From positions 1 through 64,000 of the forward strand of contig NW_017567018.1 in NCBI RefSeq assembly GCF_001661265.1: DNA of 64,000 nt, given 5' to 3'. The translations under genes and the position numbers were made by a program. Below, piece after piece: positions 1-9,571 of this stretch. The stretch is from Saitoella complicata NRRL Y-17804 (lineage: Eukaryota; Ascomycota; Saitoellomycetes; Saitoellales; Saitoellaceae). Numbering within the stretch: position 1 is the stretch's first letter; every line of letters begins with the position of its first letter. The notes below the pieces were generated by a model. The model was given only the letters and a program-made list of their open reading frames with translations. It made no database searches and had not been told where the DNA came from.

Positions 1-150
1 CCTAACCCTAACCCTAACCCTAACCCTAACCCTAACCCTAACCCTAACCCTAACCCTAACCCTAACCCTAACCCTAACCCTAACCCTAACCCTAACCCTA
101 ACCCTAACCCTTAACCCTAACCCTAACCCTAACCCTAACCCTAACCCTAA
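1..150. repeat. Telomere repeat array (CCCTAA)n
   Basis: The window begins inside an almost perfect tandem of CCCTAA, the C-rich strand of a TTAGGG telomere, ending at base 150. One unit at 108-114 is a 7-mer variant (CCCTTAA). The array sits at the extreme 5' edge and gives way directly to unique sequence, so base 1 is at or very near a chromosome end. TTAGGG is the usual repeat of filamentous ascomycetes and many other fungi. Confidence 0.98.
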
Positions 151-157
151 ATCTCAG

Positions 158-232
158 GGCATGGCCCGTCTCCGCATCTGCCGATCGTTTCCACAAGCGG
201 GTTAGCGTCGCCCAAAACGGACGGGCCATGCC
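158..232. repeat. 13-bp perfect inverted repeat next to the telomere
   Basis: The left arm at 158-170 (GGCATGGCCCGTC) is repeated as its exact reverse complement at 220-232 (GACGGGCCATGCC), with a 49-base spacer. It starts 7 bases after the last telomere unit. It could form a stem-loop or be the two ends of a small element. No function can be assigned from sequence. Confidence 0.6.
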
Positions 233-370
233 ATGGCCTGTCGATGTACTAGTAATAGAACAGATTGGCCTGGTCAATTCTACCGATTGCACATTTTTGT
301 ACTGGCCGTTTTCAGGTCCATTTTCACTTTCGCCGCGCGCGCGGGCAGGGCTGAATTACCAGATTGGGCA

Positions 371-792
371 CTAAAAGAACGTCAAAACGAGGGTGCATCT
401 TGGTAAGATGTTCACCAACCAATCCGGAATAACATCGGACACACCATTCCCTTCCTTCGCAACCTGGCAGGCATCGCCATTATGGTTACACCGCATACAA
501 GCTCCAGCATGGGGGTGACACTTCTTAGTTGTCGGATCAATGCCTGGCACATGGGCATAAATAACACAGGGTAATCGTCGTCGGCGTCCGCACAGTTGTC
601 GCAAGTGGTCAGGCTGACCCTCCCATACTTCCGGTAATAGCGTTGGTTGATCTCCGGTTGTAGAGCTTCTTGGCGGTCGTCATCGAGCGACAGTCCGACA
701 GTACGGATGACCAAACGTGCAATCCAACGGCGGAGCGGACAAACTGGATTGTTGTCCGCCGGTTCGGACGCCGGTGATGGTGAGTTTCGCAT
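371..792 (-). pseudogene. Cys-rich small ORF relic (CxxC...C type)
   Basis: Two overlapping minus-strand frames each hold half of a plausible Cys-rich protein. The frame opening at 792 gives CDNC followed by an acidic stretch (about 600-560). The neighbouring frame then gives PCVIYAHVPGI and, further on, CMRCNHNGDACQ. Joined by a one-base slip near 560 they form C-x2-C-x8-C ... C-x2-C-x6-C, a paired cysteine arrangement common in small uncharacterised fungal proteins. No intron fits in so short a space, so this looks like a frameshifted relic rather than a spliced gene. Its family is not recognised. The 151-1257 interval otherwise shows no subtelomeric helicase or other recognisable gene. Confidence 0.35.
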
Positions 793-873
793 TCTCCGCA
801 GTCACATGACTTAGACCAAGAACGGATGGGAGGGGGGAGTAATGTAGAGTGTGTCGCACTCCTTTGTATTAAC

Positions 874-885
874 TATATATAAATA
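874..885 (+). promoter_or_regulatory. TATA-like run
   Basis: A TATATATAAATA string lies about 370-500 bases upstream of the two candidate starts of the transporter gene. It is the only strong TATA-like site in that interval. The long distance implies a long 5' leader if it is used. Confidence 0.3.
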
Positions 886-1257
886 TGGGACTTACTCGAC
901 ATCCATAATCATCAGCAATATACTACTCTTATTCTGGTATGACACTCACTACAACGGCCAGCGGTTGCGGCAGATGCGGGGAAACAAGGTGCGGCTTCTT
1001 CCCGCTCTCCCGCTCTCCCGCCTCCGCATCCTAAACCTTAAAACCTTGCACCTCTCAACCTCGTTCCATCCATTGTCAGGCCCGTCAAATCTAAACCGGA
1101 CGACGCCAGCTGCAGTGCCGAGACCTTGGCGCGGCCGGCTCCACTCCGTCCCACTCCGTCTTCGTCAGCCGCTTACCCATCGATGACCGATATCCCCTCT
1201 ACAAGTTGCCAAGGTTGACAGATCAGGTCTCTGTACGTGTCATGACCTAGCCCTCAG

Positions 1258-2403
1258 ATGACGCTCGCCCAAGGATCCGACGACGAGGGAATCGTACTTG
1301 TACCACCGCACTACCCGCCACGCAAACCCAGATCCAAACTACCACCACTCTCGCTACCACCACAACGCTCCTATCAGTACACACCAATCATGGAAAAGAG
1401 CGACAAATCCGACGCAGACAGAAAGTCTGACCTCCCTCCCCCCACCACCGCAAGAGAAACGGGCAAATACTCCATCCACCCATTCTTCTACGTCACAGTC
1501 TGGATCGCCTTCTCCTCCTCCGTAATCCTCTTCAACAAATATATTCTCTCGACCCTCTCCTTCCCCTTCCCCATAACCCTAACCGCCCTCCATCTCCTCT
1601 TCGCAACCCTCGCAACCCGTCTCCTCGCCCACTCCACCTCCCTCCTTGACTCCCGTCACGACACAGCCATGGATTGGACACAGTGGTCGCGGCGTGTGCT
1701 TCCGATTGGAGTGGCATTTACGGCGTCCCTCATTTTCTCGAATCAGGCGTATTTGTGGTTATCTGTTTCGTTCATTCAGATGTTGAAGGCTACTACGCCT
1801 GTTGTCGTTCTCCTCACTTCCTGGGGATTCGGGATGACGCACCCATCTCTCCGGGTCCTGCTCAATGTCCTGGTCATCGTGTTAGGGGTCATCATCGCCT
1901 CATACGGCGAAATCCATTTTGTCACGCTCGGTGTGTGTTTTCAGGCTCTTGGGATCGTGTTTGAGGCTGTGCGGTTGGTGATGGTACAACGCCTCCTCAG
2001 CGGACACAAAATGGATCCAATGGTGAGCTTGTACCACTTTGCCCCCGTCTGCGCATCCTTTCTCACCGCTATCGCATTCTACCTCGAAATCCCCCACATC
2101 ACCCTCGAAGACATAAATCGCGTCGGTGTACGGCTCTTATTGTTTACCGCCGCGGTGGCATTCATGCTAAACCTCTCCGTCGTATTCCTCATCGGCCGGA
2201 CATCGAGTTTGGTCCTCACTCTTTCGGGCGTGGTGAAAGATATCCTCCTCGTCACTGCCTCATTCGTCATGTTCGGCGATCCAATCACGCCGACCCAACT
2301 CTTCGGCTACTCCATCGCGCTCGGCGGGTTGATGTGGTACAAGATGGGAATGGGGGAGGTACAGCAAATTCTTGACAGGATGAGGAGGAAAGTTGGGTCT
2401 TGA
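1258..2403 (+). CDS. Triose-phosphate/nucleotide-sugar transporter family (SLC35E/TPT) membrane protein
   Basis: Predicted multi-pass transporter of the drug/metabolite superfamily. Fungal members sit in Golgi, ER or other internal membranes and exchange nucleotide sugars or phosphorylated metabolites; the substrate here is unknown. The ORF is uninterrupted (381 aa from 1258). The conserved part starts near residue 70 with HPFFYVTVWIAFSSSVILFN, and FIQMLKATTPVVVLL is the TPT core signature. About nine to ten hydrophobic helices follow to the C terminus. The first 44 residues are Pro-rich and unlike a transporter, so the ATG at 1390 (MEKSDKSD, 337 aa) may be the true start. Family is clear; substrate is not. 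It is the outermost intact gene and may export or supply something for the neighbouring enzymes, which is inference only. Confidence 0.85.
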   Translation: MTLAQGSDDEGIVLVPPHYPPRKPRSKLPPLSLPPQRSYQYTPIMEKSDKSDADRKSDLPPPTTARETGKYSIHPFFYVTVWIAFSSSVILFNKYILSTLSFPFPITLTALHLLFATLATRLLAHSTSLLDSRHDTAMDWTQWSRRVLPIGVAFTASLIFSNQAYLWLSVSFIQMLKATTPVVVLLTSWGFGMTHPSLRVLLNVLVIVLGVIIASYGEIHFVTLGVCFQALGIVFEAVRLVMVQRLLSGHKMDPMVSLYHFAPVCASFLTAIAFYLEIPHITLEDINRVGVRLLLFTAAVAFMLNLSVVFLIGRTSSLVLTLSGVVKDILLVTASFVMFGDPITPTQLFGYSIALGGLMWYKMGMGEVQQILDRMRRKVGS

Positions 2404-2451
2404 GAACTATGATATTTACACATGTAAAGCAACGCATCACTGGTACATCCC

Positions 2452-3285
2452 TTACTCACACTCCACCGGGTTCGGGCCAATCGCCCCCTCCGCCCCCTCA
2501 TCCAAGCCATCCAGCTCCCCCATCTCCTCCTCCGTCAACGCCCACCCCCACACCGCGGCATTCCCCGCAATCCTCTCCTTCGTATCACTCTTCGGCAAGG
2601 GCACGAACCCCTTCTGCAATGCCCACCTCACCAAAACCTGAGCCCATGACACATTGTGGGCGGTGGCGATGCGGGTTAGGATGGGGTCGGTGGAGCGTTG
2701 GGCGCGGACGAGGGGGCAGTATGCGAGGAGGGGAATTTTGAGGGAGGAGCAGTAGGTTGTGATGGGGCGTTGTTGGCACCAGGGGTGGAGCTCGATCTGG
2801 TTTGCGGCGGGGGGAAAGTGGTGGGGGGAAGCGTACGTTTGCAATTCTTCCAAGTGCTTGACGCCGTAGTTTGATACGCCGATGGCGCGGGTGAGGTTGA
2901 GGTCGTGGAGGCGTTCGAGGGCGAGCCAAATCCTCTTCCGTTCCTCCTTTCCGACGCTGGGCGAGTGAACGAGAAAGAGGTCAACGTAGCCCTCCTCCCC
3001 GTCGATATCCGCCACGCTCTTCCTCATCCTGCAGAGAATATCGTCAACACTCCCACTCCCATCCAACGCTTTCGTGGTCACGAAAATCTCATCACGCGGG
3101 ATCCGCGATTCGCGAATAGCAAGCCCGACCTGTGCTTCATTCTCGTAGTATTGTGCCGTGTCGATATGGCGGTACCCGGCGGCGAGGGCGTGTGAGACTG
3201 AGGCGCGGGTTGTGTGTGGAGGGGAGTCGTAGACGCCGAAGCCGAGGGAGGGGATGGCGTGGTTGTTTCTGAGGGGGGTTGGCAT
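2452..3285 (-). CDS. Aldo-keto reductase
   Basis: NADPH-dependent carbonyl reductase of the AKR superfamily, 277 aa, single exon, full family length. The catalytic tetrad is visible: D42 (GYRHIDTAQ), Y47 (YYENE), K72 (VTTKAL) and H107 (FLVHSP). Other AKR landmarks are GVSNYG, NQIELHPW and a C-terminal LPKSD cofactor loop. It converges with the transporter gene (49 bases between stops) and is divergent from the adenylate-forming reductase, the two ATGs lying 259 bases apart. That divergent promoter hints at shared regulation with the reductase. Substrate cannot be predicted. The ATG at 3285 is taken because family similarity begins at residues 1-15. Confidence 0.93.
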   Translation of the reverse strand: MPTPLRNNHAIPSLGFGVYDSPPHTTRASVSHALAAGYRHIDTAQYYENEAQVGLAIRESRIPRDEIFVTTKALDGSGSVDDILCRMRKSVADIDGEEGYVDLFLVHSPSVGKEERKRIWLALERLHDLNLTRAIGVSNYGVKHLEELQTYASPHHFPPAANQIELHPWCQQRPITTYCSSLKIPLLAYCPLVRAQRSTDPILTRIATAHNVSWAQVLVRWALQKGFVPLPKSDTKERIAGNAAVWGWALTEEEMGELDGLDEGAEGAIGPNPVECE

Positions 3286-3544
3286 TGTTGCTGTTGGCTG
3301 TTGGCTGTTGGAGGGTTACTTGATCTCGAGGGGGAGAGTCGAGGGGGGGGGTTACGTGGAGGGGAATCAGTGATTTCACTTGATCTCGATGACGCAACTC
3401 ATCTCATCGGGCGTGCGGCTGGTGCGGCGGTGCGATCGGGAGGGGAACGAGATGACGTAACGTGTGGAACGGTTCTGTTCGAGAACTCAATTCAGTTGAT
3501 GGACTCAATCGGTCGACACTCGTTTTGAAGACATCGGAATTGCA

Positions 3545-6500
3545 ATGCCCACCACCCCAGTCTACCCCTACTTCGCAACAACACTCTCCCGCGCCGCCCA
3601 CATCAACACCTCCAACCCCCACTCCATCCACTCCCTGAACCACCTCCTCGCTTCCCGCTCCCACACCTCCCCCCACCTCCCAATCCTCGGCATCCCCGTT
3701 CCACCTTCTCCCAAGTCTGCAGTATGGACTCTAGAAACCTACACCTGGCTCGACATCCTCCACGCCTCGCACACCCTCGCCCGCTGGCTCCACTCCGAGT
3801 TTAACCTCCCGAGGAGGACGAAGGAGCATGCAGGGAGGGAAATGAGCGTCGGATTGTTGTGCCCCTCGAATGTCGAGTTCGTGGTTGCGTGGCTGGCGTG
3901 TATGCGACTCGGTCTCGCCCCGGTGTTGCTTGCGCCGCAGTGTACTCCTGAGGCTGTTGGGGGGTTGTTACGGCAGACAAAGGCGACGCATTTGCTTTGG
4001 CATGCCTGTTATGCCGGGTTGGCGCACGCTGCTCTTGAGGGACAGGATGGCGTTGATATCGTGGGTGTGGAAATGCCAGCGCCGACAGTGTGGAAGACCA
4101 GAATCGAGGAGGAGGTGGAGGTAATTGACATGGCCTTATCGCCCGAAGAAGAATCCGAAACCACCGCATTCTATTTTCACACCTCGGGTACGACAACAGG
4201 CATTCCCTCCCCAATCAAGCACCTCCACGCATGGTCAACACTCGTCCAACCCTCTCTCCCCTACGCCTCCACCACCAATCTTCCAGTCACCGGCGAAGGA
4301 GAGGAGGAGGGGAGGCTGGTAAAGGCCCCAGCAGTGTTTACGACGACGCCGCTATATCATGGCGGAACGGCCGATTTGACGCGGAGTATGATGAGTGATG
4401 GGATGTTGTGGCTGTTCCCTGCTGATGTGTTGCCGATTACGGCAAATAATATCTTGCAGTGCGTCGAGACCATACAATCATCCTACGCCCCCCAAGAGGA
4501 GAGGATGAGGGTGGGGTATTTCTCCGCCGTACCGTATGTGTTGCAACTCCTCTGGGACGCGGGCGCGGAAGCTCGCACCATGCTCGCCTCCATGGATCTC
4601 GTGAGTTTCGGTGGCGCACCACTCGCGAAAGACCTCGGTACCGCCATCACCCGTTCCGGGATCCGTCTCATCTCGAAATACGGAAGTGCTGAATGTGGGT
4701 TCCTCCTATGCTCCTACCGCGATGACGACGCCTTGGATCCTGAGGAGGGATGGGGCTTTGTCCGTCTTGACCCCACGTACGAGGGGCGGTATCTGAGAAT
4801 GGAAGAACGGGACGAGGGAAGGTTCGAGCTAATCGTCGACCCATCATACCCACAACTCGGCAAGGTGAACCGCGAGGATGGAGGGTACGCTACCGCCGAC
4901 CTCTACGAACGACATCCGACGGTGGGGGATGCGTGGCTCCATGTTGGACGCGCGGATTCGGTTGTTGCGTTGGTTAGTGGGAAGAAGTTCGAGCCGGCCG
5001 TCGTTGAGGATGCTGTGCGGGGGTGGTTTGGGAAGTGTGTCGTTAGGGATGTTGTGGTGTTTGGTGTCGGGCGGATGTGCCCTGGTGTGTTTGTCGTGCC
5101 TGCTGAAGATTCGGATCTGGGTGAGGGGGAGGAACTGTGGGAGAGGGTGAGGCGTGCGATGGAATTGTGGGGTGTGCCGAAGCATGCGAGGGTTGGTGGG
5201 AAGGAGTTGGTGGTTGTGCTCGGTCCTGATGCGGAGATCGCAACGTCGAGTAAAGGGACCCTGCTACGTCCACAGATCTGGAAGAGGTACGAGAAGGAGA
5301 TCGAGGAAGCTTATGCGCGGTTTGACGGACGGAGTGGGGGTGATGATGCGGAAATCGTCTCTGACGCCGATTTGATGGGATGGGTGAGGAATGTCGTGAC
5401 GAGCGGTGTTGGTGTTGGGAAGGAGAAGGATCTTGGAGACGATTCGGATTTGTTTGCGTTTGGGGTGGATAGTATCATGGCTACCCGATTACGAGCGCAA
5501 TTGTTGCGTGGTGCTGGTGATGGTGTCAGGCTCGGGATGAACGTCGTGTATGATCATCCGTCGATCAAGAAACTGACGGAACATATTCTGAGGTCGAGGA
5601 GAGGCGAGGAGGTTGTAGAGGGGAAAGAGCAGGTGATGTTGGAGATGGTGGAGAAGTATGGCAGTGGTTTCTTGGCGCACGAAGCGGGTGATGAAAGTAC
5701 CGAGGAAGATGGTGAGGTGATCGTCGTTACGGGTGCCACTGGAGCTTTGGGTGCACATGTTGTCAGTCTATTGCTGTCAAATTCGGGTGTACGGAAGGTC
5801 GTTTGTCTCGTTCGAGCCTCGTCGACGTTGAACGCACTCGAGCGTGTCCGTGCGTCGCTCAAGGCGAGGAAGATCAATATCTCGGACGTGGACCTCGAGA
5901 GGCTAGAATGCTTGCCGGCGAAGCTGGGAGAGAAGAACTTGGGATTGGGAGATGATGGTTACGAAAAACTGCGGAAGGAAGCTTCATGTGTAATCCATGC
6001 CGCCTGGGCTGTGAATTTCGTTGCTGCCTTGGAAAGTTTCGAGAATGATCATATTGCAGGTGTGCAAATATATCGCTGCGATTCATTATATCGGACTTGC
6101 TAACGATTTGCACACAGGAGCACGACATCTAATCGATCTATGTTTGTCCAGTCCAGGGAAGCAACCGGCAAAATTCTTCTTCTGTTCGTCCGGATGCACA
6201 GTCCTGAGCGGCGACGTGCCGTCCACTATCCCCGAACGCGTCGTCGAGCACCCGTCATCTGCCGGTAGTATGGGTTATGCTCAATCCAAGTGGGTCACGG
6301 AGCGCATCTGTGCTGCCGCTCACTCGTCGTCCTCCCTGCACAACCGGATCGGAATTTTCCGGCTAGGACAGCTGAGTGCGGATACGAGGGAAGGAGTATG
6401 GAACGAGCAGGAGGCTATACCGCTGATGTTCAAGAGTGTTGATTCCGTGGGAGCGTTGCCGGCGTTGGAGGAAGGATGTGCATGGTTGCCGATCGATATT

Positions 6501-6938
6501 GCCGCTCGGGCGATCGTTGAGATCGCTCTTGGTGCCGGTTTTGGCCGGCGTGCGAGTCAGGATGAGGAGAGTGTGCCCGTCTGGCACATCACGAACGCTC
6601 ATATGGAAACAAGATGGGAAGACGTCCTGGGTTGGTTCAAATCCTGGCTCGAAGAACACAACCGCACCCTTGACATCATCGATCCCGCCGCATGGGTTCG
6701 TCTCCTCGCCGAATCAGAACCCGATGAATCCGTGAACCCATCCCGAAAGCTCCTGGGCATGTGGCAAACTGCATACGGCGACAGTGCAGCCGAGGGCCAG
6801 GGCGGCGAGGAACCGCCCTTCGAAGTCATCATGGCAGAGAGGGATTCCGCAGCTATGAGAGTCGTGGGCCGGGTTCGTGAGGACGTGATGAAACGGACGT
6901 TTGAGAGTTGGAGGAAGAGTGGGTTTTTGAGGGTATAG
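3545..6938 (+). CDS. Adenylate-forming reductase (NRPS-like, A-T-R architecture)
   Basis: Activates a carboxylic acid as its adenylate, loads it on a carrier-protein thiol and releases it by NADPH reduction as an aldehyde or alcohol. There are two exons: 3545-6059 and 6118-6938. The 58-nt intron begins GTGTGC, has a CTAAC branch and ends CACAG; splicing restores NDHIAGARHLIDLC and gives 1,111 aa. The adenylation domain (about 1-560) has the phosphate loop FHTSGTTTG at 211-219, YGSAECG, ATADLYERH and an A10-like SSKGTL. The carrier domain has DLFAFGVDSIMATR with the phosphopantetheine Ser near 643. The reductase domain starts with TGATGALG near 729 and has a Y-x3-K pair in GYAQSKW near 892. 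There is no condensation domain, so it is not a peptide-forming NRPS. LYS2 is unlikely because the A-domain core differs and there is no LYS2-type N-terminal region. The acid substrate is unknown. Confidence 0.9.
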
Positions 6939-7056
6939 AAATGTAGATTTACCCTGTATACCAACTGCCAACACCAATATGTATCTTTATCTTGTACACC
7001 ACGTCTCCTATTCCATAGATCGTTGAGAGTATCCAGCTATCGATCTTTCACCTCGT

Positions 7057-8014
7057 TCAAAAACCATACCCCAACGCCTCCCTCTTCCCCGGCGCCAACA
7101 GATTCTCATACCTTTCCTTCACCTCCCGCTCCTCCCTCCCCGGAAACGCCTCCATAATCTCCCCCCAACCCGCCCCCCTAACCTCCCTCATCACAACCAA
7201 AAAATCATCCGCACCCCCTCCCCACCCATCCTCCTTCTCCCACACATACCCCGCCCTCCTAAAATCAATATTCCGCAATTTCGCACTATACCTCACCTGT
7301 AGCGAATGTCCACTTCGCCCCGGAAGTGCTAAGCCAATATCGGGCCAGGAGTGGGTTGAGAGGGGGTGTTCTTTCAGAAGGATTACGCGGAGGTCTTCGG
7401 AGCGGGAGTAGCGGATGCGTTCGTCTGGGTTGCCGAAGCGGGGGGAGGGGGAGGGGAGGGAGAGGGAGGTGGTTATGGCTGTGGTGCGTTGGAGGGAGGA
7501 GAGGGATGTTCTTGGAGTTGGGTGAGGGTGAGTTTTGGGGGGGAGGTCTGTGTTGGAGGGGAGGTCTGTGTTGGAGGGGGGGAAGGAGGCGCGGGCGGGT
7601 TTTGGAGGGAGGGGTGCGCGGAACTCGGAGTCGGAGTCTACGTGTTCTGGAAGTCTTTTCGTTAGGAACTGTTCCTCGAAGCAACTGGGATGAATTGGGA
7701 CAACGAACCGCTTGCGAGTGACTTTCCCCTTCGCTTCTTTACTATCGATCCACGTTCGGAATCATGTCCGGCCTCATCTCGATACGCACCATCATCATTC
7801 TCCGCCGCCCGCGCCACAGGCTTGTATATCCGTGCCTTCGCAGCTCTTGGAACTGGTTTGTTCAACTGTGGATCAATTGTCAGCGGCAAGAAATACATGC
7901 ACCGGCCAAATTACCCACCGTGATGCCTACACGCTCGGCCAGGATTCTCTCGGCCTCTATTCGCTGCTCTTCACGCATCTCAGCCTTCAATGGCGTGGAT
8001 TTCCGACGACCCAT
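7057..8014 (-). CDS. Myb/SANT-like DNA-binding protein, multi-exon
   Basis: Reconstructed by hand. Exon 1 (8014-7919) encodes MGRRKSTPLKAEMREEQRIE and a further 12 residues. A 53-nt intron (7918-7866, GTGGGTAA, CTGAC branch, CACAG) joins in phase to exon 2 from 7865, which has basic clusters (VKKRRGKS). The C-terminal exon reads in another frame from about 7690 to 7057. It holds two tandem Myb/SANT-like units: one around YSRSEDLRVILLKEHPL ... SWPDIGLALPGRSGHSLQVRY, the next around GWGEIMEAFPGREEREVKER. The second intron is not certain; a GTAAAG donor near 7742 with an AACAG acceptor near 7669 keeps the frame. The protein is probably nuclear. Sitting between the adenylate-forming reductase and the SDR, it is a candidate local regulator, which is inference. 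Expression evidence would fix the exon joins. Confidence 0.6.
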
Positions 8015-8286
8015 GGTGGATCATCGTCGATGTTTTGGCGGTTCGCGACGAACGGCGGGGGGCATGGGCCATGCGTGTTGCTGCAGGGGGCTGCATACAC
8101 AGAACATCTCCCTGTCGAGGCCCTTCTGATTCTGATAGCCGGCTCTCTTTCGCTTCTGCTTCCTGAGCTTACTGGTTGTCCTCACACTTACGTGCCATGC
8201 TTTAACACGCCGGCCCCAGCTGAGGCAGTTGGTGGATCTGGAAGAGAGTGTTTTCCTGCTTCGTGCACACCAGAACTACGTACACC

Positions 8287-9090
8287 TCACTGCGCAGTCC
8301 AACCCCCATCCATCGTCCACACACTCCCCGTAACCGTCCCCCCCGCCTCCCCACACAAAAACGCAACCATCTCCCCCAAATCCTCCGGCCGCGTAAACCG
8401 CGCCATAGGCTGCTTCTCGCTCACTAACCTCCTCTTCGCCTCTTCCAGCGTGATCCCGTCTCGTGAGGCATTCACCTGGAGTTGTTGTTCGACGAGCGGG
8501 GTGAGAACCCAGCCTGGTGCGATGGCGTTACAGGTAATCTCAATCGAAGGCCCCAGAGCCGCCGTTTCGAGCGCCACGGTTTTCGTGAGGCCGATTACGC
8601 CGTGTTTGGCAGCCACGTACGCCGCTTTGTTGGGTGATGCGACAACCCCATGGACCGACGCAACATTCACGATCCGACCCCATTCTTCTCGCCGCATATG
8701 CGGCAAAACATGTTTCGTGGTATGAAACACCGAAGACAAGTTAATCGCGATCACCCTATCCCAAGCATCATCCCCGAATTCCTCTGTGGGTGCAACGTGT
8801 TGGATACCGGCGTTGTTGACCAGGATGTCGAGGTGTCCGAACGTGTCTATGACGTCGGCGATCATGGAGGAGATTTCGGCGGGTTTGGACATATCTGCGG
8901 GATGGTGTATTACACGACAAGATGGGTACTTTGCCGTCAGTTTCGAGATCAGCGTCGAGATCTGGTCGGGTGTGCCGAGGCCGTTGAGAATCAACCCGGT
9001 GATTCCGTGGGATGCGAGAGTGGTTGCGATGGCCAGGCCGATGCCGGAGGTGGAGCCGGTGATGAGAGCGACTTTTTTGGTGAGGGACAT
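8287..9090 (-). CDS. Short-chain dehydrogenase, D-3-hydroxybutyrate dehydrogenase type
   Basis: NAD-dependent SDR of 267 aa, single exon, classical length. Visible motifs are TGSTSGIG (11-18, dinucleotide loop), NNAG (92-95), N117, S145 (NVASVHG), Y158 and K162 (YVAAK). Its closest recognisable pattern is the bacterial-type 3-hydroxybutyrate dehydrogenase (EC 1.1.1.30): IQHVAPTEEF, ITCNAIAPGWVLTPLV and EKQPMARFTRPEDLG all resemble that subgroup. That enzyme interconverts 3-hydroxybutyrate and acetoacetate. A role on another hydroxy-acid, including a product of the adjacent reductase, is possible. It lies 272 bases downstream of the Myb-like gene start, on the same strand. Confidence 0.85.
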   Translation of the reverse strand: MSLTKKVALITGSTSGIGLAIATTLASHGITGLILNGLGTPDQISTLISKLTAKYPSCRVIHHPADMSKPAEISSMIADVIDTFGHLDILVNNAGIQHVAPTEEFGDDAWDRVIAINLSSVFHTTKHVLPHMRREEWGRIVNVASVHGVVASPNKAAYVAAKHGVIGLTKTVALETAALGPSIEITCNAIAPGWVLTPLVEQQLQVNASRDGITLEEAKRRLVSEKQPMARFTRPEDLGEMVAFLCGEAGGTVTGSVWTMDGGWTAQ

Positions 9091-9571
9091 GATAAGGAGC
9101 TGAAGATTAGAAGGATTTGCTGTTGAAGGAGATATTTACATGGTGATGGGTCGTGGTGGAGGAGTGGTGCGGAGTGCGGGGTTCCGTCCGATGCGGGATG
9201 CGCTGCCGCAGCGCGAATAGCCGAGAGCGAAGACCGGGGCGGGAGAACGTCGCCGGCGAACTGCTTACTTTATTGGACCTCTTAATGATGTTATTTATGT
9301 CCTTCGTTTCATTGATCACATCAACACAAATCATGAAATCACTCCACCTTCATCGCATTCTGTCCCAGTCCACCGCGGTAAACCCAAACCACATTCTTCC
9401 CCATGTCTAACGGCTCATTATTCTCAAGAAAAAGCGATGGTATCTCACTGAGAGCTGAAGCTTCGCTTTCTCGGCGGTCCTTATCTTCGAGTGCACAATC
9501 CCGCACGGGCGCGGCACTCCAACGCAGGCGCACCGTACCGCCCCGGTTTTGTACTGCTGTGTACAAAATTC

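Noticed and set aside
1258-1389. First 44 residues of the transporter frame as part of the protein
   Set aside because: Not firmly rejected, but unlike the family; the ATG at 1390 gives a standard TPT N terminus.
3545-6938. Alpha-aminoadipate reductase (LYS2) identity for the A-T-R enzyme
   Set aside because: LYS2 has a larger N-terminal region and different A-domain motifs; only the general A-T-R layout is shared.
7712-8725. 337-codon plus-strand frame crossing the Myb-like gene and the SDR
   Set aside because: It runs antisense through two recognisable genes, and its product has no coherent domain.
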